From Hyaloscypha bicolor E (lineage: Eukaryota; Ascomycota; Leotiomycetes; Helotiales; Hyaloscyphaceae): a stretch of DNA of 64,000 nucleotides. Location of the stretch: assembly GCF_002865645.1 (NCBI RefSeq), contig NW_020194655.1:1-64000 (forward strand). Reading direction: 5' to 3'. The position numbers and the translations under genes are program-made. Below the pieces are notes generated by a model that saw nothing but the letters and a program-made list of their open reading frames with translations, was not told where the DNA came from and made no database searches. Shown here piece by piece: positions 1-9,880 of the stretch. Each line of letters starts with the position of its first letter. The first letter of the stretch is position 1.

Positions 1-95
1 CTAACCCTAACCCTAACCCTAACCCTAACCCTAACCCTAACCCTAACCCTAACCCTAACCCTAACCCTAACCCTAACCCTAACCCTAACCCTAAC
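1..95. repeat. Telomeric repeat (CCCTAA)n
   Basis: About sixteen uninterrupted CTAACC units start at the first base and end at about 95, where the sequence changes to unique DNA. This is the C-rich strand of the TTAGGG telomere used by filamentous fungi. Base 1 is therefore at or next to the left chromosome end. Confidence 0.98.
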
Positions 96-240
96 TCATC
101 TCCCAAGAGTTAGTATAGCTGCGCTTGCAGGTGCCGCTCTTGACTATATACCCCTGGAATAACGCAGGACTTATAGACATGGCAGATAGTAATCCTATAA
201 ATCGGATTATACGAGAATATAACGAGTACGTACTTTGAGA
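96..240. other. Telomere-adjacent unique sequence
   Basis: A short stretch of ordinary base composition lies between the telomere and the AT-rich decayed block. It contains only a very short plus-strand open frame (180-238, beginning ATGGCAGATAG). I see no supported gene. It looks less mutated than the DNA that follows. Confidence 0.5.
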
Positions 241-2650
241 CAAGGGAATACTTATTTAAAGGGGGGTGGGGGGTAATAGAAAAAGTGCCCTTTTACCGAA
301 ATTCCTTTTACTAGAAAGTATATTAGTTAGTAGTATATATACTAATTAGTATACTAGTATTCTTATCTTTTACTAAAAAAGGGGCCTTATATAAGAGGTA
401 AGCTATAAATATAACTAAACCTTCCTTAATAAAAATATTTCGTACTTTACTATATACTATATTCTTTTATTATATTCCTAATAACTCTAGTACTCTAGCC
501 GGCTAACTATTATATAAATATATTAAAACCCATAATAATTCCTAGAACTACTTTATATAATACTAGTATATAATTACGGCTTCTCTTTTTAATTTCCTTA
601 TACTAGCTATAAACTATTCTTATAACTATTTCTTCTTATATATTCTCTTATATAATTACTATTACTTATATATTATAAACTAATTCCATTTATTATCCAA
701 AAATAATTATCTTATTCAGGTCTCTAATAGCTAGTCTATTATTCTATCCTAATAAATCGGGGGAACCTGCTTTATATCTATTTCCTGATTTATATCTATT
801 TTTACTAATATTAACTTCTTAAATAACTCCTTTCTTGCCTCCCTAACTAATTCATAAATTATATCCCGGAACTAGTTTATACTAAACCAGAGCTTGGGAT
901 ATAAAATATTATCTCTAATTTACTAAATCTTTCCCTTAGTAATAATAGTATACCGAATCTTGAAATCATATAACCGGCTATAGTATAACTACTATATGGG
1001 CTTGGGGTCTTAGTTATTATAGGCCATAGTTATAAATATATAAACTATATATTATATTAATATATAATAGTTATCTGCTTTTTCTTAAGCTTTCTTAATA
1101 CTTAATCTATAGCTTTTATATTATCTAATAGCCTCTCGTTAATACTCGTATATTTCTTGAACTATTATTAACCGAGCTAACTTAATTATAGCTAAATATT
1201 TAGGTATATAATTCTCGATATCTAATATTTCTTTATTTTCTTATATCCCTAAAATAGCTAATTTACTAATTAATATACTTTTATATTTATTATCCTATAA
1301 TAGCTAGTTTAATAATATTATTTATAACTATAAAATCTGCTATTAGATCCGGCCTATTTATTTAATTTCCTTATCTGACTTTCCCTTTGCCTTATCTTTC
1401 TTGCTTTCTAAATCTCTTTGCTTCTCTTTTTATTATATAAACTTCTTAATATTTGTCTATATATCTTTAATAGCTATCTACTATCTCTCCGTTAATTCAA
1501 ATCCCGGCCGCTTTTCGGGCTTAATATCTTTGGACCGGAATATATAATATAATAACTACTTATATATCTCTATATATATCTTTATAGTAGTAATATTTAT
1601 CTAATTATTAAATGGCATCCGGACGTCTTTATCTATTTCTTTCCGGTTTGCCTTAAATAATGCCTCTAACCTAATTACTAGTCAAATATAATAATACTAT
1701 ATATCTTGAATTAACTAATTAAATATCTGGTATAATACGTCTAACTCTAGCTCGTTATTCTTTACTAGTATAACTAATGTCTGTAATTCTTTTGGATCTA
1801 ATACTCCCAAATACTTAACTTATCCTATATAATATAACTATAGGTTTGGCTCTCGGGCTTCCTCTAGTTCGGTAATTTGGCGGTATACTTTCTTTTCTAC
1901 TTATTATATGGCTTGGTTTAATACTATCTTGGTAGTATCTAAATTAATGTCTCCGGATAGTATAACTAAACTAGATTTAGCTACTTATACCTCGAAAAAC
2001 TGGGCTCCTGGTCTCCGAATAAAAAAATACTAATAATAGATATTATTTCTTTATAGGAATTGCTTTTTTATTCCTGCTTTAGGCTTACCCTTCTACTTAT
2101 TTTCTTATTTATACTCCTCCCGGTAATACTTCCGAATCTGATTTTTATAGTAACTAATAAACTAATATAATTAGCTATATTTATTCTTAAACTCATATTA
2201 TATTCTATCTGTTCTTAGTAGTTATAACTCGGGAATAGGGGGGCTATTCGCTAATAGAAAAACTAACTTATTTAACTTTACTTGGCTTGTAATTAATTTT
2301 TTAATAGCTTTAATATATTAGAAAATATATATCTATTTGTCTTATAATATATTATACTTGTTTTTATTTCTTAAATATATATTAATACTATTAGGTAATA
2401 TGCTATATTTATATATAGAATATATAACTATATACTAAACTAAGAAATATATAAATAAATTCATATTATAAAAATAAAATCGAATTAACTTAATTCTTTA
2501 CTTTCTCTATTCTATATGTCTTCTTAATATATTCTAAATTCATATTCTGGGCCTATATATATAATGGCTTGCTATAATTTCTAATTTTATATATTTATAT
2601 ATTTATATTTACTTTATATTTGGGATTAATATTTGGGCTAACCTGGCCTA
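240..2650 (-). pseudogene. RIP-decayed remnant, telomere-linked RecQ-helicase-type gene, N-terminal half
   Basis: No long open frame survives, but minus-strand translation through the stops gives recognisable protein. At about 1740-1910 it reads EKKVYRQITELEEAREPN and then DPKELQTLV. At about 1380-1500 there is a charged segment, with KEKQRDLESKKDKAKGK. At about 480-515 it reads SQPARVLELLGI, and at about 405-445 RNIFIKEGLVIF. These match my memory of the region that precedes the RecQ helicase domain in large subtelomeric fungal helicase-like proteins (TLH-type). The stops are mostly TAA/TAG at expected Gln or Trp codons, as RIP produces. The gene reads toward the telomere and the helicase part is absent, so the chromosome end has removed it. 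The family name is inferred from motif order; another element with the same N-terminal module is possible. Confidence 0.5.
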
Positions 2651-4140
2651 TATATCTGCTTTCCCTATTAAAACTCGGTAATAATAACTGTCTCCTTATA
2701 AAACTCACCTAATAATGGGATTCTAGTAGAAATCTTAACGGGGTTAGTATTATATATATCCGGGTTAACTTATACTTAATTTTGAGCCTTATCCGAGCTT
2801 ATTTGGATATAACCCTAATAAGTCGAATTAATAAGTCAAATTGGCTCTCTTAGTAATTTTATACTAAACGGTTTTATGGGAAATAAAGTCGAAATAACTC
2901 AATTCGACTTTTTTAGCTTGGATAGGCCTTACTAAATTTATAGCTTATTTATATAATAAGCTCTATAGAATATATATATGTTTGCTTTTTATTTCTTAAT
3001 TATAAATATCTAGGAAATTTGTATTTATAATAGATTTATAAAAATATAGTTATTAATTTAGTAATAATTAGTTAGAAAGCTATTATATTTTCGGAAGAAT
3101 TATAAGGTAAAATAGTACTTATAATACTTAGGCTCAAATAAGAAGTTTTTTAGGTTTTACTAGAAATTTCTTAGGTTTCTCTATAATATCTATTATTAGA
3201 TAATTATTATTTAATATTTTATTCTCGGATTTTTATAAATAAATAAGTAATAATTTCTTATTTAGTTAGTAATAACTTAGTATTTTGCTTTCGAATTCTA
3301 GTAGATTTATAAATAATAGGCTTTTATATTATATAAAATAGGCCTATATTCTATAATAAAAGTCTTATAAAATTAGATATAGATCTTTAATATCTAGTTA
3401 ATAATTCTTATATATTTCAAGATTAAATTAATAGTATTTAGAAGCCAAATAGCTTTATATTTAAAGTATTTATAATATTTAAATATTCTTAAATATAGTA
3501 AGAAGGTAATATATATAAAGAATTAGGCTACTATATAATTAGAGTTAAAAAAATTAGTATATCTAAGGAAAAAGATTATAAAAAAGAAAGAGGTTATTAA
3601 GGAAAAGGTTATTAAGAAGGAAATTATTAAAAAAAAAATTACTAAATAATATTTAAAGAAGCTAGGAAAAGATATATATTAGTTATTAAATTTATAATAA
3701 ATAAAAGAAGCTTAAGGAAATATAAGTAAGCAAATAATAATCTATTAAATTAGGATCTAGAACTTATTAATACTTTTCTTACTAATATACTTATCTAGTT
3801 ATATTACTTTTATATCTTATTTCTTTCTTTTTTTCTTTACTTTTCTTTAGATAAGGTATTTTTAGAGAATTAGATTCAGAAATAAAAGATTAAAATCCGG
3901 TAATAATTTACTAAGGGTTCGGAAATAAAAGGCTATTAAAGAATTAGCTTATTTAAAAGTAATATCTAAAAAAATTATTATTAATTATACTAAGAATAAA
4001 AGGAATTTAGATTTAGAAAGCGCCTCTAGCCTTAATTTCTAAGTAAGTTTTAAACTTTTAGTAATAAATTTATTATATATATTATAATATATATAATTAA
4101 TTTAGTATTTAATTCGTAGCCTTTTAGGGCCTTAAACTAA
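2650..4140. other. AT-rich decayed block, unrecognised
   Basis: About 1.5 kb is dominated by TA-rich words and has no open frame above 60 codons. The composition fits heavily RIP-mutated repeat DNA. The short less-decayed stretch at about 2690-2940 gives no family I recognise. Confidence 0.6.
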
Positions 4141-4895
4141 TATAAAGAAAGTTATTAATAATATAATATTAGTTTTATTAAGATATATATATTATATATA
4201 TTATATCTTTTTAGCTTTTAATATATATACTCTTATTATAAAATTATAATTAATCTATTATATAATTAATATATAATATATAGCTATAATCTTTTAAAAA
4301 CCTAATAATATATAATTATTTTAGTATCTAACTTATAGCTATTTACTTATTATTTATTAAGTTATTACTAATATTATATATATTATACTTTTTTGGCTTT
4401 TAATATATGTATTTTTATTATAAAATTATAATTAATTTACTATATAACTAATATATAATATATAGCTATAATCTTTTAAAAATCTAGTAATATGTAATTA
4501 TTTTAGTATCTAACTTATAGCTATTTACTTGTTATTTATTAAGTTATTACTAATATTATATATATTATGCTTTTTTGGCTCTTAATATATATATTCTTGC
4601 TATAAAATCGCGATTAATCTATTATATAACTAATACGTAACATATAGCTATAACTTTTTAAAAACCTGGTAATATGTAATTATTTCGGTACCTAACTTAT
4701 AGCTATTCGCCTATTATTTATTGAGTTATTACTAATATTATATATATTACGCTTTTTTGGCTTTTAATATATATACTTTTACTATGAAATCGTAATTAAT
4801 CTACTATATAACTAATACGTAATATATAGCTATAAGTTTTTAAAAACCTGGTAATATGTAATTATTTTAGTACCTAACTTATAGCTATTTGCCTG
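4140..4895. repeat. 182-bp tandem repeat array, about four copies
   Basis: The word TTTTTGGCTTTTAATATAT (or a decayed form of it) recurs with its AGCT/GGCT core at 4213, 4395, 4577 and 4759. The spacing is exactly 182 bp each time. Each unit also carries a TAACTTATAGCTATT block and a GTTATTACTAATATTATATAT block. A degenerate half-unit may precede 4213. Copies nearer the telomere have T or A where the last copies have C or G, so decay is strongest on the left. It is a subtelomeric satellite-like array with no coding content. Confidence 0.85.
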
Positions 4896-5229
4896 TTATT
4901 TGATATCGAGTTATTAACTATATGATTTTGGTGAGGGAGCTTCTCGCTAACGTGTGTTTTTCAAAACCGCCTCGCTTACGTGCCCGCTTTTCAGGCATTT
5001 GACCAGGTAGTATTGACCCTATTCCGAGTGGTTTTGACTCCATTCCGTAAGATGCTTAGTCAGAGTCTGGAATGGGGTCAGGAATGGGGTCTGATTCCTT
5101 TAGCGAGAAATTTTTTTCGTGATACCTGATTGGTTGTATCCTCTCGCTTAATTAGAATTGGGTACCTAATTCCGTTTAGCATTTCTACAGGTATTTCTAG
5201 TAGATATTCTCTAGCTAATAAAGTTCTTA
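4896..5229. mobile_element. Low-decay spacer with 169-bp inverted-repeat element
   Basis: A perfect 10-bp inverted pair, TTCTCGCTAA at 4941-4950 and TTAGCGAGAA at 5100-5109, bounds a 169-bp segment. Inside it GACCCTATTCCG (5015-5026) and GACTCCATTCCG (5036-5047) oppose two tandem copies of GGAATGGGGTC (5069-5092), so the segment can fold back. It could be a small non-autonomous DNA element. I see no clear target-site duplication and no coding capacity. The DNA is markedly less AT-rich than both sides. Confidence 0.4.
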
Positions 5230-5728
5230 TATCTGGAGTAATTATTTAAATTCTTCGGATTTTCTTTAATAATATCTATTTCTATATATCGGAAAACTCT
5301 ATATACCGGAAAAAATTATAGGTAATTTGACTTTAAATATTTCTAAATCTCTATATAATTTAATATCTTTTAAAATATCTTAAACTTATATTTTATAACT
5401 AGTCTTAGATACCCTAGACTCTTCCTATTAAAAAATCATATTTGTATTATTACTTCCGGGCCTGATTTATAAAGAGTGTCTTTTTATAGTATAATAGAAT
5501 TCTTTTACTACATTTCTACTACCGAGCTCTTCTATCTCTAATATATATGAAAGTATTGTATCCAAGCTCCAAAACCCTACAACCGTGCGGGAGATCATCC
5601 TCAGCCTTATGGCTGCGGTGGTGTACAAATTTATACAAGATCGCCACGCGGTTCGGTACCTCGGATCAAAGCGAGTGACGATTTTGGGCAGTTCCCGCAC
5701 GCCCCCGGAATATTTACGCGTAATTTGA
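5230..5728 (-). repeat. Decayed repeat, left inverted copy
   Basis: Read on the minus strand from 5728 outward, this segment aligns with 9369-9880 read on the plus strand. Shared blocks include AAATTAC(A)GCGTAAATATT at the inner edge, a GTGGCGATCTTGTATAAATTTG-like block, a CATAAGGCTGAGGA block, TATAAAAAGA(C/G)AC, and TTTTTCCGgTATATAG followed by TTTTCCG. Differences are mostly transitions. The copy ends fade toward 5230. Open frames inside it (such as 5467-5700 minus) are weakly similar between the two copies and I do not call a protein. Confidence 0.75.
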
Positions 5729-6475
5729 TTTGCGAAGCCTCAGGCATAAAGGCCAAGATCGGCTGGCATGGGGATTGCAAATGACAAATGTAGTGTGGAA
5801 TCGGGGGGATTACGCATCAATTGAAATGGAGAGTAGGAGTGAGGATGTCCGGGTTCCCGGCACAAGGCCCCATCTACATGGCGGCGTGTGGGAGAACTTC
5901 CCATTAGCTGACAAGGTGGGTTCACTCCAAAGTATTTGATGGAAAGCCGGTTGGTGGACTAACCGAGTGCCCATGGGACGCTTGCTGACCACGCAAAATG
6001 CAAAACCGAACTAGAGATTAGATTCAAGAAGAGGTAATTACCTTGCTGGAGCATGGTTCTAGAACAAGAGTAGTAATAGGGTAGCGGAGCAAGTAGAAGA
6101 GAATTAACAATCCTGCATTATACAGGGATCAAGAGCCACTAATTATTATTAAGTTTCGTCTGATCGGTGATTTGGAATCCCTACACTTCTACTAAGTGGC
6201 TTGTCATGTCATGTGGGCGCGGAATGAAATATGTTCCACTTCGGATATACGTCAAATCTTGGAGATCAGTTATCTCTCAAGCTAGTTCGTTTGGAGAATT
6301 CTGGTAGGCTATAAGTAGCCAGAGATCCTCGAGTATTATGCTCCCCCAACCAGTTCCTACTCCTTTCTGAATTACATACAAATTCAATATACACCAACAA
6401 GAAGTCCTTCAAGGCAATTTCGCACATCAAATCTCACTTCTACACTCAAATCATTTCCACACCGACATCACCAAG
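5729..6475 (+). promoter_or_regulatory. Upstream region of the HD-domain gene
   Basis: About 750 bp of ordinary composition lies between the left inverted repeat and the HD gene. Small overlapping frames on both strands (5730-5992) look accidental. The last 150 bp are C- and A-rich with CAAG/ACCAACAAG words, as in many fungal 5-prime leaders, and CACCAAG directly precedes the start codon. I see no specific operator. Confidence 0.4.
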
Positions 6476-7147
6476 ATGTCCGCTGTTCCCCTTCCAACTC
6501 GCGTCCTCGCTGGTATCGTAGTTCCTGATACGGTCCTCATCACCAAGGCTCTCGAATATGCACGCAAATACTGTACGTTGCAAGTCTACAACCACGTCGT
6601 TCGGAGCTGGCTCTTCGGCTTCGCTATATCTCCAAGCCTGTACCCCAATATAGACCAAGAACTATTCTCCGTCTCTCTCATCCTGCACGACCTGGGCTGG
6701 GACCCAAGTGGTGAGCTCGTGTCAACCGACAAACGATTCGAAGTCGATAGCGCCATTGCCGCACGAAGCTTCTTGCGTTCTCATGCCCCTGATTGGGATG
6801 CGCGTAAACTTCAATTGGTCTGGGACACCATCGCGTTGCACAGTTCAGCGTCGTTGGCGTTGCATAAGGAGGATGAGGTCGCGGGGGCTTGTATGGGGAT
6901 TTTGGCGGATATTACGGGGCCGGAAAGGTCTATTGGCGGTGTGTTGAGTAGGGAGGTTTATGAGGAAGTTGTGAAGGAATTTCCTTTGTTGGGGATAAAA
7001 GAGGGTATTAAGGATATTTTTTGTGGGATTTGTAAAACAAAGCCTGAGACTACCTACGATAATTTTGTAGGGGACTTTGGGGAGAAGTTCTTACAGGGGT
7101 ATAGTAGAGTTGGGAAGACTGCGGTTGATTTTATGATGGCTCCTTAG
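6476..7147 (+). CDS. HD-domain protein, cyanamide-hydratase/DDI-like
   Basis: This single-exon gene encodes 223 aa. It shows the HD metal-binding pattern: H40 in YNHVVRSWLFG, the paired H71-D72 in LILHDLGW, and H122 in IALHSS. RFEVDSAIAARSFLR (88-101) sits between them, as in the fungal cyanamide-hydratase/DDI2-like group. Those enzymes hydrate small nitriles; the substrate of this one cannot be told from sequence. The start at 6476 has the context CACCAAGATG. There is no signal peptide or membrane segment, so it is probably cytosolic. It ends 181 bp from the end of a convergent Zn2Cys6 regulator, and the pair forms the whole healthy island between two inverted decayed repeats. A generic HD hydrolase is the alternative. 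Confidence 0.8.
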   Translation: MSAVPLPTRVLAGIVVPDTVLITKALEYARKYCTLQVYNHVVRSWLFGFAISPSLYPNIDQELFSVSLILHDLGWDPSGELVSTDKRFEVDSAIAARSFLRSHAPDWDARKLQLVWDTIALHSSASLALHKEDEVAGACMGILADITGPERSIGGVLSREVYEEVVKEFPLLGIKEGIKDIFCGICKTKPETTYDNFVGDFGEKFLQGYSRVGKTAVDFMMAP

Positions 7148-7327
7148 TCAAGAAGGGGATGGATTGGAGCGGAGGGCTTTTCTTTGACAATGAAGGTATT
7201 TGCTATGATTACCATTGGTTCTAGTAACCACGGCTTCAACCTGTGGAGACCTTTCAAAACAAATATAATGGGAGCTTAAAGCTAATCCATAAGGCTTCCA
7301 ATATACAATGCTTCGTCTTCTGTATTT

Positions 7328-8924
7328 TTACGATAGTGTTCCATTCTCTTCAATGCTATTAGTGACCTGTTCAATTCCACACTGCCACACTTCTTGAACT
7401 CTCATATTTCCATCCGGGTCAACCATCGTACTATTCTCATCTAGCGAGCCCCAAGGCTGTTGACCACCAAGTTGGTAGCGACGACGTACAGTTTCAAGCA
7501 AAATACTCAATTTCTCGGAAAGACGCACCGAAGGTTGCATCTCATTAGTTTCGCATATGCGAAGCACTAGTATTGCCTGTTCAATGCATTTGAAGTTAAT
7601 TGCGACATCCCCCAATTTTGTCGAAACTTTCAACGCCTGAATAGGATATTTGTCAGCTAACTTCCCACAATGGTCTTTCTGATTAGGCAATGTTCTCACA
7701 TTTAGCATCATTGTTGTTGCCCCGAGAAGTCGGAGGTATGTTCTAGTAGGCGCATAGATAAGAGATTCTCCTTGAAGAACACCATCCGTGACTGTCTGCA
7801 CAAGATTACGACAGGAGTTGATGAGGGTCTCAATTTCGTTTTGGGCAGTTTGGCTTGAGGAAGAATTGTAGTTTGGAGACCGCATCATAGCTTGTAGAGC
7901 AATAGAATTAAGATAGACCTTTGAGTATTCAAACTCTGTCAGAAAAATATACCGTGCCGACAGGAAGACTAATTCAGATAAGTAAAACCCCACACACCTA
8001 GACTAAGAAAGCCTTACCATCGAGCTTGTCAAAATCCCGCTTCCAGCCTCGAAGTCTTGGTTGGAACTTTTTGGCCTCAGCAAGGTAGGTTCCGTTCCTG
8101 ATCAGCTTTGAGGTGTGTTGTTCTGATGAGAAGAGCAATATCTGGATGTGCTTCATTATAATTGCGATTCCTTCCCATAGAAAATGGTTCCGATTATCGA
8201 CTGTAGAAGGCCAATTTGGATTTGAAGGCTGCATGCTACAACCTTTGAGCACTCTCCGCCTTGTTTCTAAAATATTGGTGGAAGAGGAACTGTGGCCACT
8301 CGATTCAGGAGTTGGGAAATAGTCCCCCACGCAAAGGTCCTCCCGTACATTAAATGACAATTCCAACACTCCTTCAAAACTCTCATGCCATCGATCGAAC
8401 AGGAGAGAGTTGGATTGAATCCCTCCATCCCTCGCGTCTATTTCTCCAATCCTACCGGAAGCATCAAATCCAGCCGTCTCAGCCACATGTTCATTCGTTA
8501 CATCAGGTGCAAGGCAAACCCCAAAGATGGACAACTCCATCGTGTCGAGATCATCATTAGAAGGCGCCTCCAAAAGCACTGGGATCACCTGTGACTTTTG
8601 ACGAGGTAATTGAAGGGCTACCGAAGATCTTTCTGGACTATTATGTACCGCTTCCCTGCCACTCGATCTTTCTTTATTTTCACTTGGTCGAAAGACTTCT
8701 TTCCTCGCAATCTTCTCGCAGCCTCTCTTGGTCCTGGCCACCGCCCATACGCAATCCCTCCCCTCTTTGCGACATCTAGGACAATCAAACCCCTGATCTG
8801 GCGTTAAACATTTGAGCTTCCGGTTCCGACAAGGAGTGCATGCTTGATAGCTTCGTTGGCCAATGGAATGAGAAAATGTCGATCGTTTGAGGAATAGTAA
8901 ATCCTCGTCAAGGTGGGGAGCCAT
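7328..8924 (-). CDS. Zn2Cys6 fungal transcription factor
   Basis: Two exons (8924-8018 and 7935-7328) are separated by an 82-bp intron with GTAAGG donor and CTGACAG acceptor. They join in phase to give about 504 aa. The N-terminus has a Zn2Cys6 cluster, CTPCRNRKLKC followed by CPRCRKEGRDC, with six cysteines from residue 29 to 59. After it come a low-complexity Ser/Glu linker and, across the splice, a segment FEYSKVYLNSIALQAM typical of the C-terminal region of this regulator class. It should be a nuclear DNA-binding protein. Its neighbour, convergent 181 bp away, is the HD-domain gene, which makes it a candidate local regulator; that is inference. If the intron is not removed the protein stops after 308 aa. 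Confidence 0.85.
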
Positions 8925-9368
8925 TATGGGGAGCTCAGCGCCAAGAAGTGAGAAGTCGGCCTCAGCTTAGATAAGTTCGCAAAAGTAAATATTCGAGGCA
9001 AAGAGCATATTAGGGCATTCATAAGATAATAGCATTGCCATGTCACCTGGAAATACGCTGTGAGAGAGAGGGGGAAGCCGCTTGGCCGGTGCTGACGAGG
9101 CCGTGGCGTTGTTGATTAGTGATCACGGGGCATAACTCCCTTCCAACTTCCACTAGTCGAAAACCCTATATCCGGACCGCAATTGCCAGGTAGCTGTAAA
9201 TTTGCGCCGCTTGAATGACCTGTTGAGCTGAGAAGTTATCCTCAGGCAGCATCCTAACATTTGATACCCCGCCTTGGGTCGCAGTGCGAGCAAGCCCCAC
9301 TGATGATTATTAATCTCAGGCAGCAGCTTCCTGCGAACAGGCAGGAACTTGAAAAATGATTACATAAT
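8925..9368. other. Upstream region of the Zn2Cys6 gene
   Basis: This 440-bp non-coding stretch lies between the regulator start and the right inverted repeat. It should hold the regulator promoter. I see no clear binding motif or gene. Confidence 0.4.
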
Positions 9369-9880
9369 TGAAATTACAGCGTAAATATTATGGGGCGTTT
9401 TACTCTAACCCAAATATCGTTAGTTGCTTCGACTGAGGTATTGATACGCGTGACGATCTTATATGAATTTGCACGCCACAGCCGCTATAAGGCTGAGGAC
9501 GATTTCCCACATTTGGGTAAGGTCTTAGAGCTCGAATACAAGCCTTTTATATGTATTAGAGATAGTAAGAGCTCAGTAGTAGAGCTATAATAAAGGAACT
9601 CTATTTTGCTATAAAAAGAGACGCTTGGCAAATCAGGTGCGAGAATAATAATACAGATATTATTTTTTAAATAAAAGGGGTTTGAAGTATTTAGAAGTAG
9701 CCAGGGGAGATAACTTATAAAAAATAATAGGAGATATTAATATATATATAGATTTAAAGATATTTCAAGTTAAAGTATCTATTATTTTTTCCGTTATATA
9801 GGGTTTTCCGGTATATAGGAATAGATATTAGTAAATAACTATTATCCGGAGAGATTTTATAACAATCCTGCTAAGTTTTA
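9369..9880 (+). repeat. Decayed repeat, right inverted copy
   Basis: This is the counterpart of 5230-5728 in opposite orientation. It begins with AAATTACAGCGTAAATATT at about 9371. Farther out it carries TATAAAAAGAGACGC, a CAAATCAGG block and TTTTTCCGTTATATAGGG, followed by TTTTCCGGTATATAGG, all matching the left copy. It is somewhat less decayed near its inner edge, where an open frame (9390-9590) remains, and merges outward into the AT-rich block. Confidence 0.75.
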
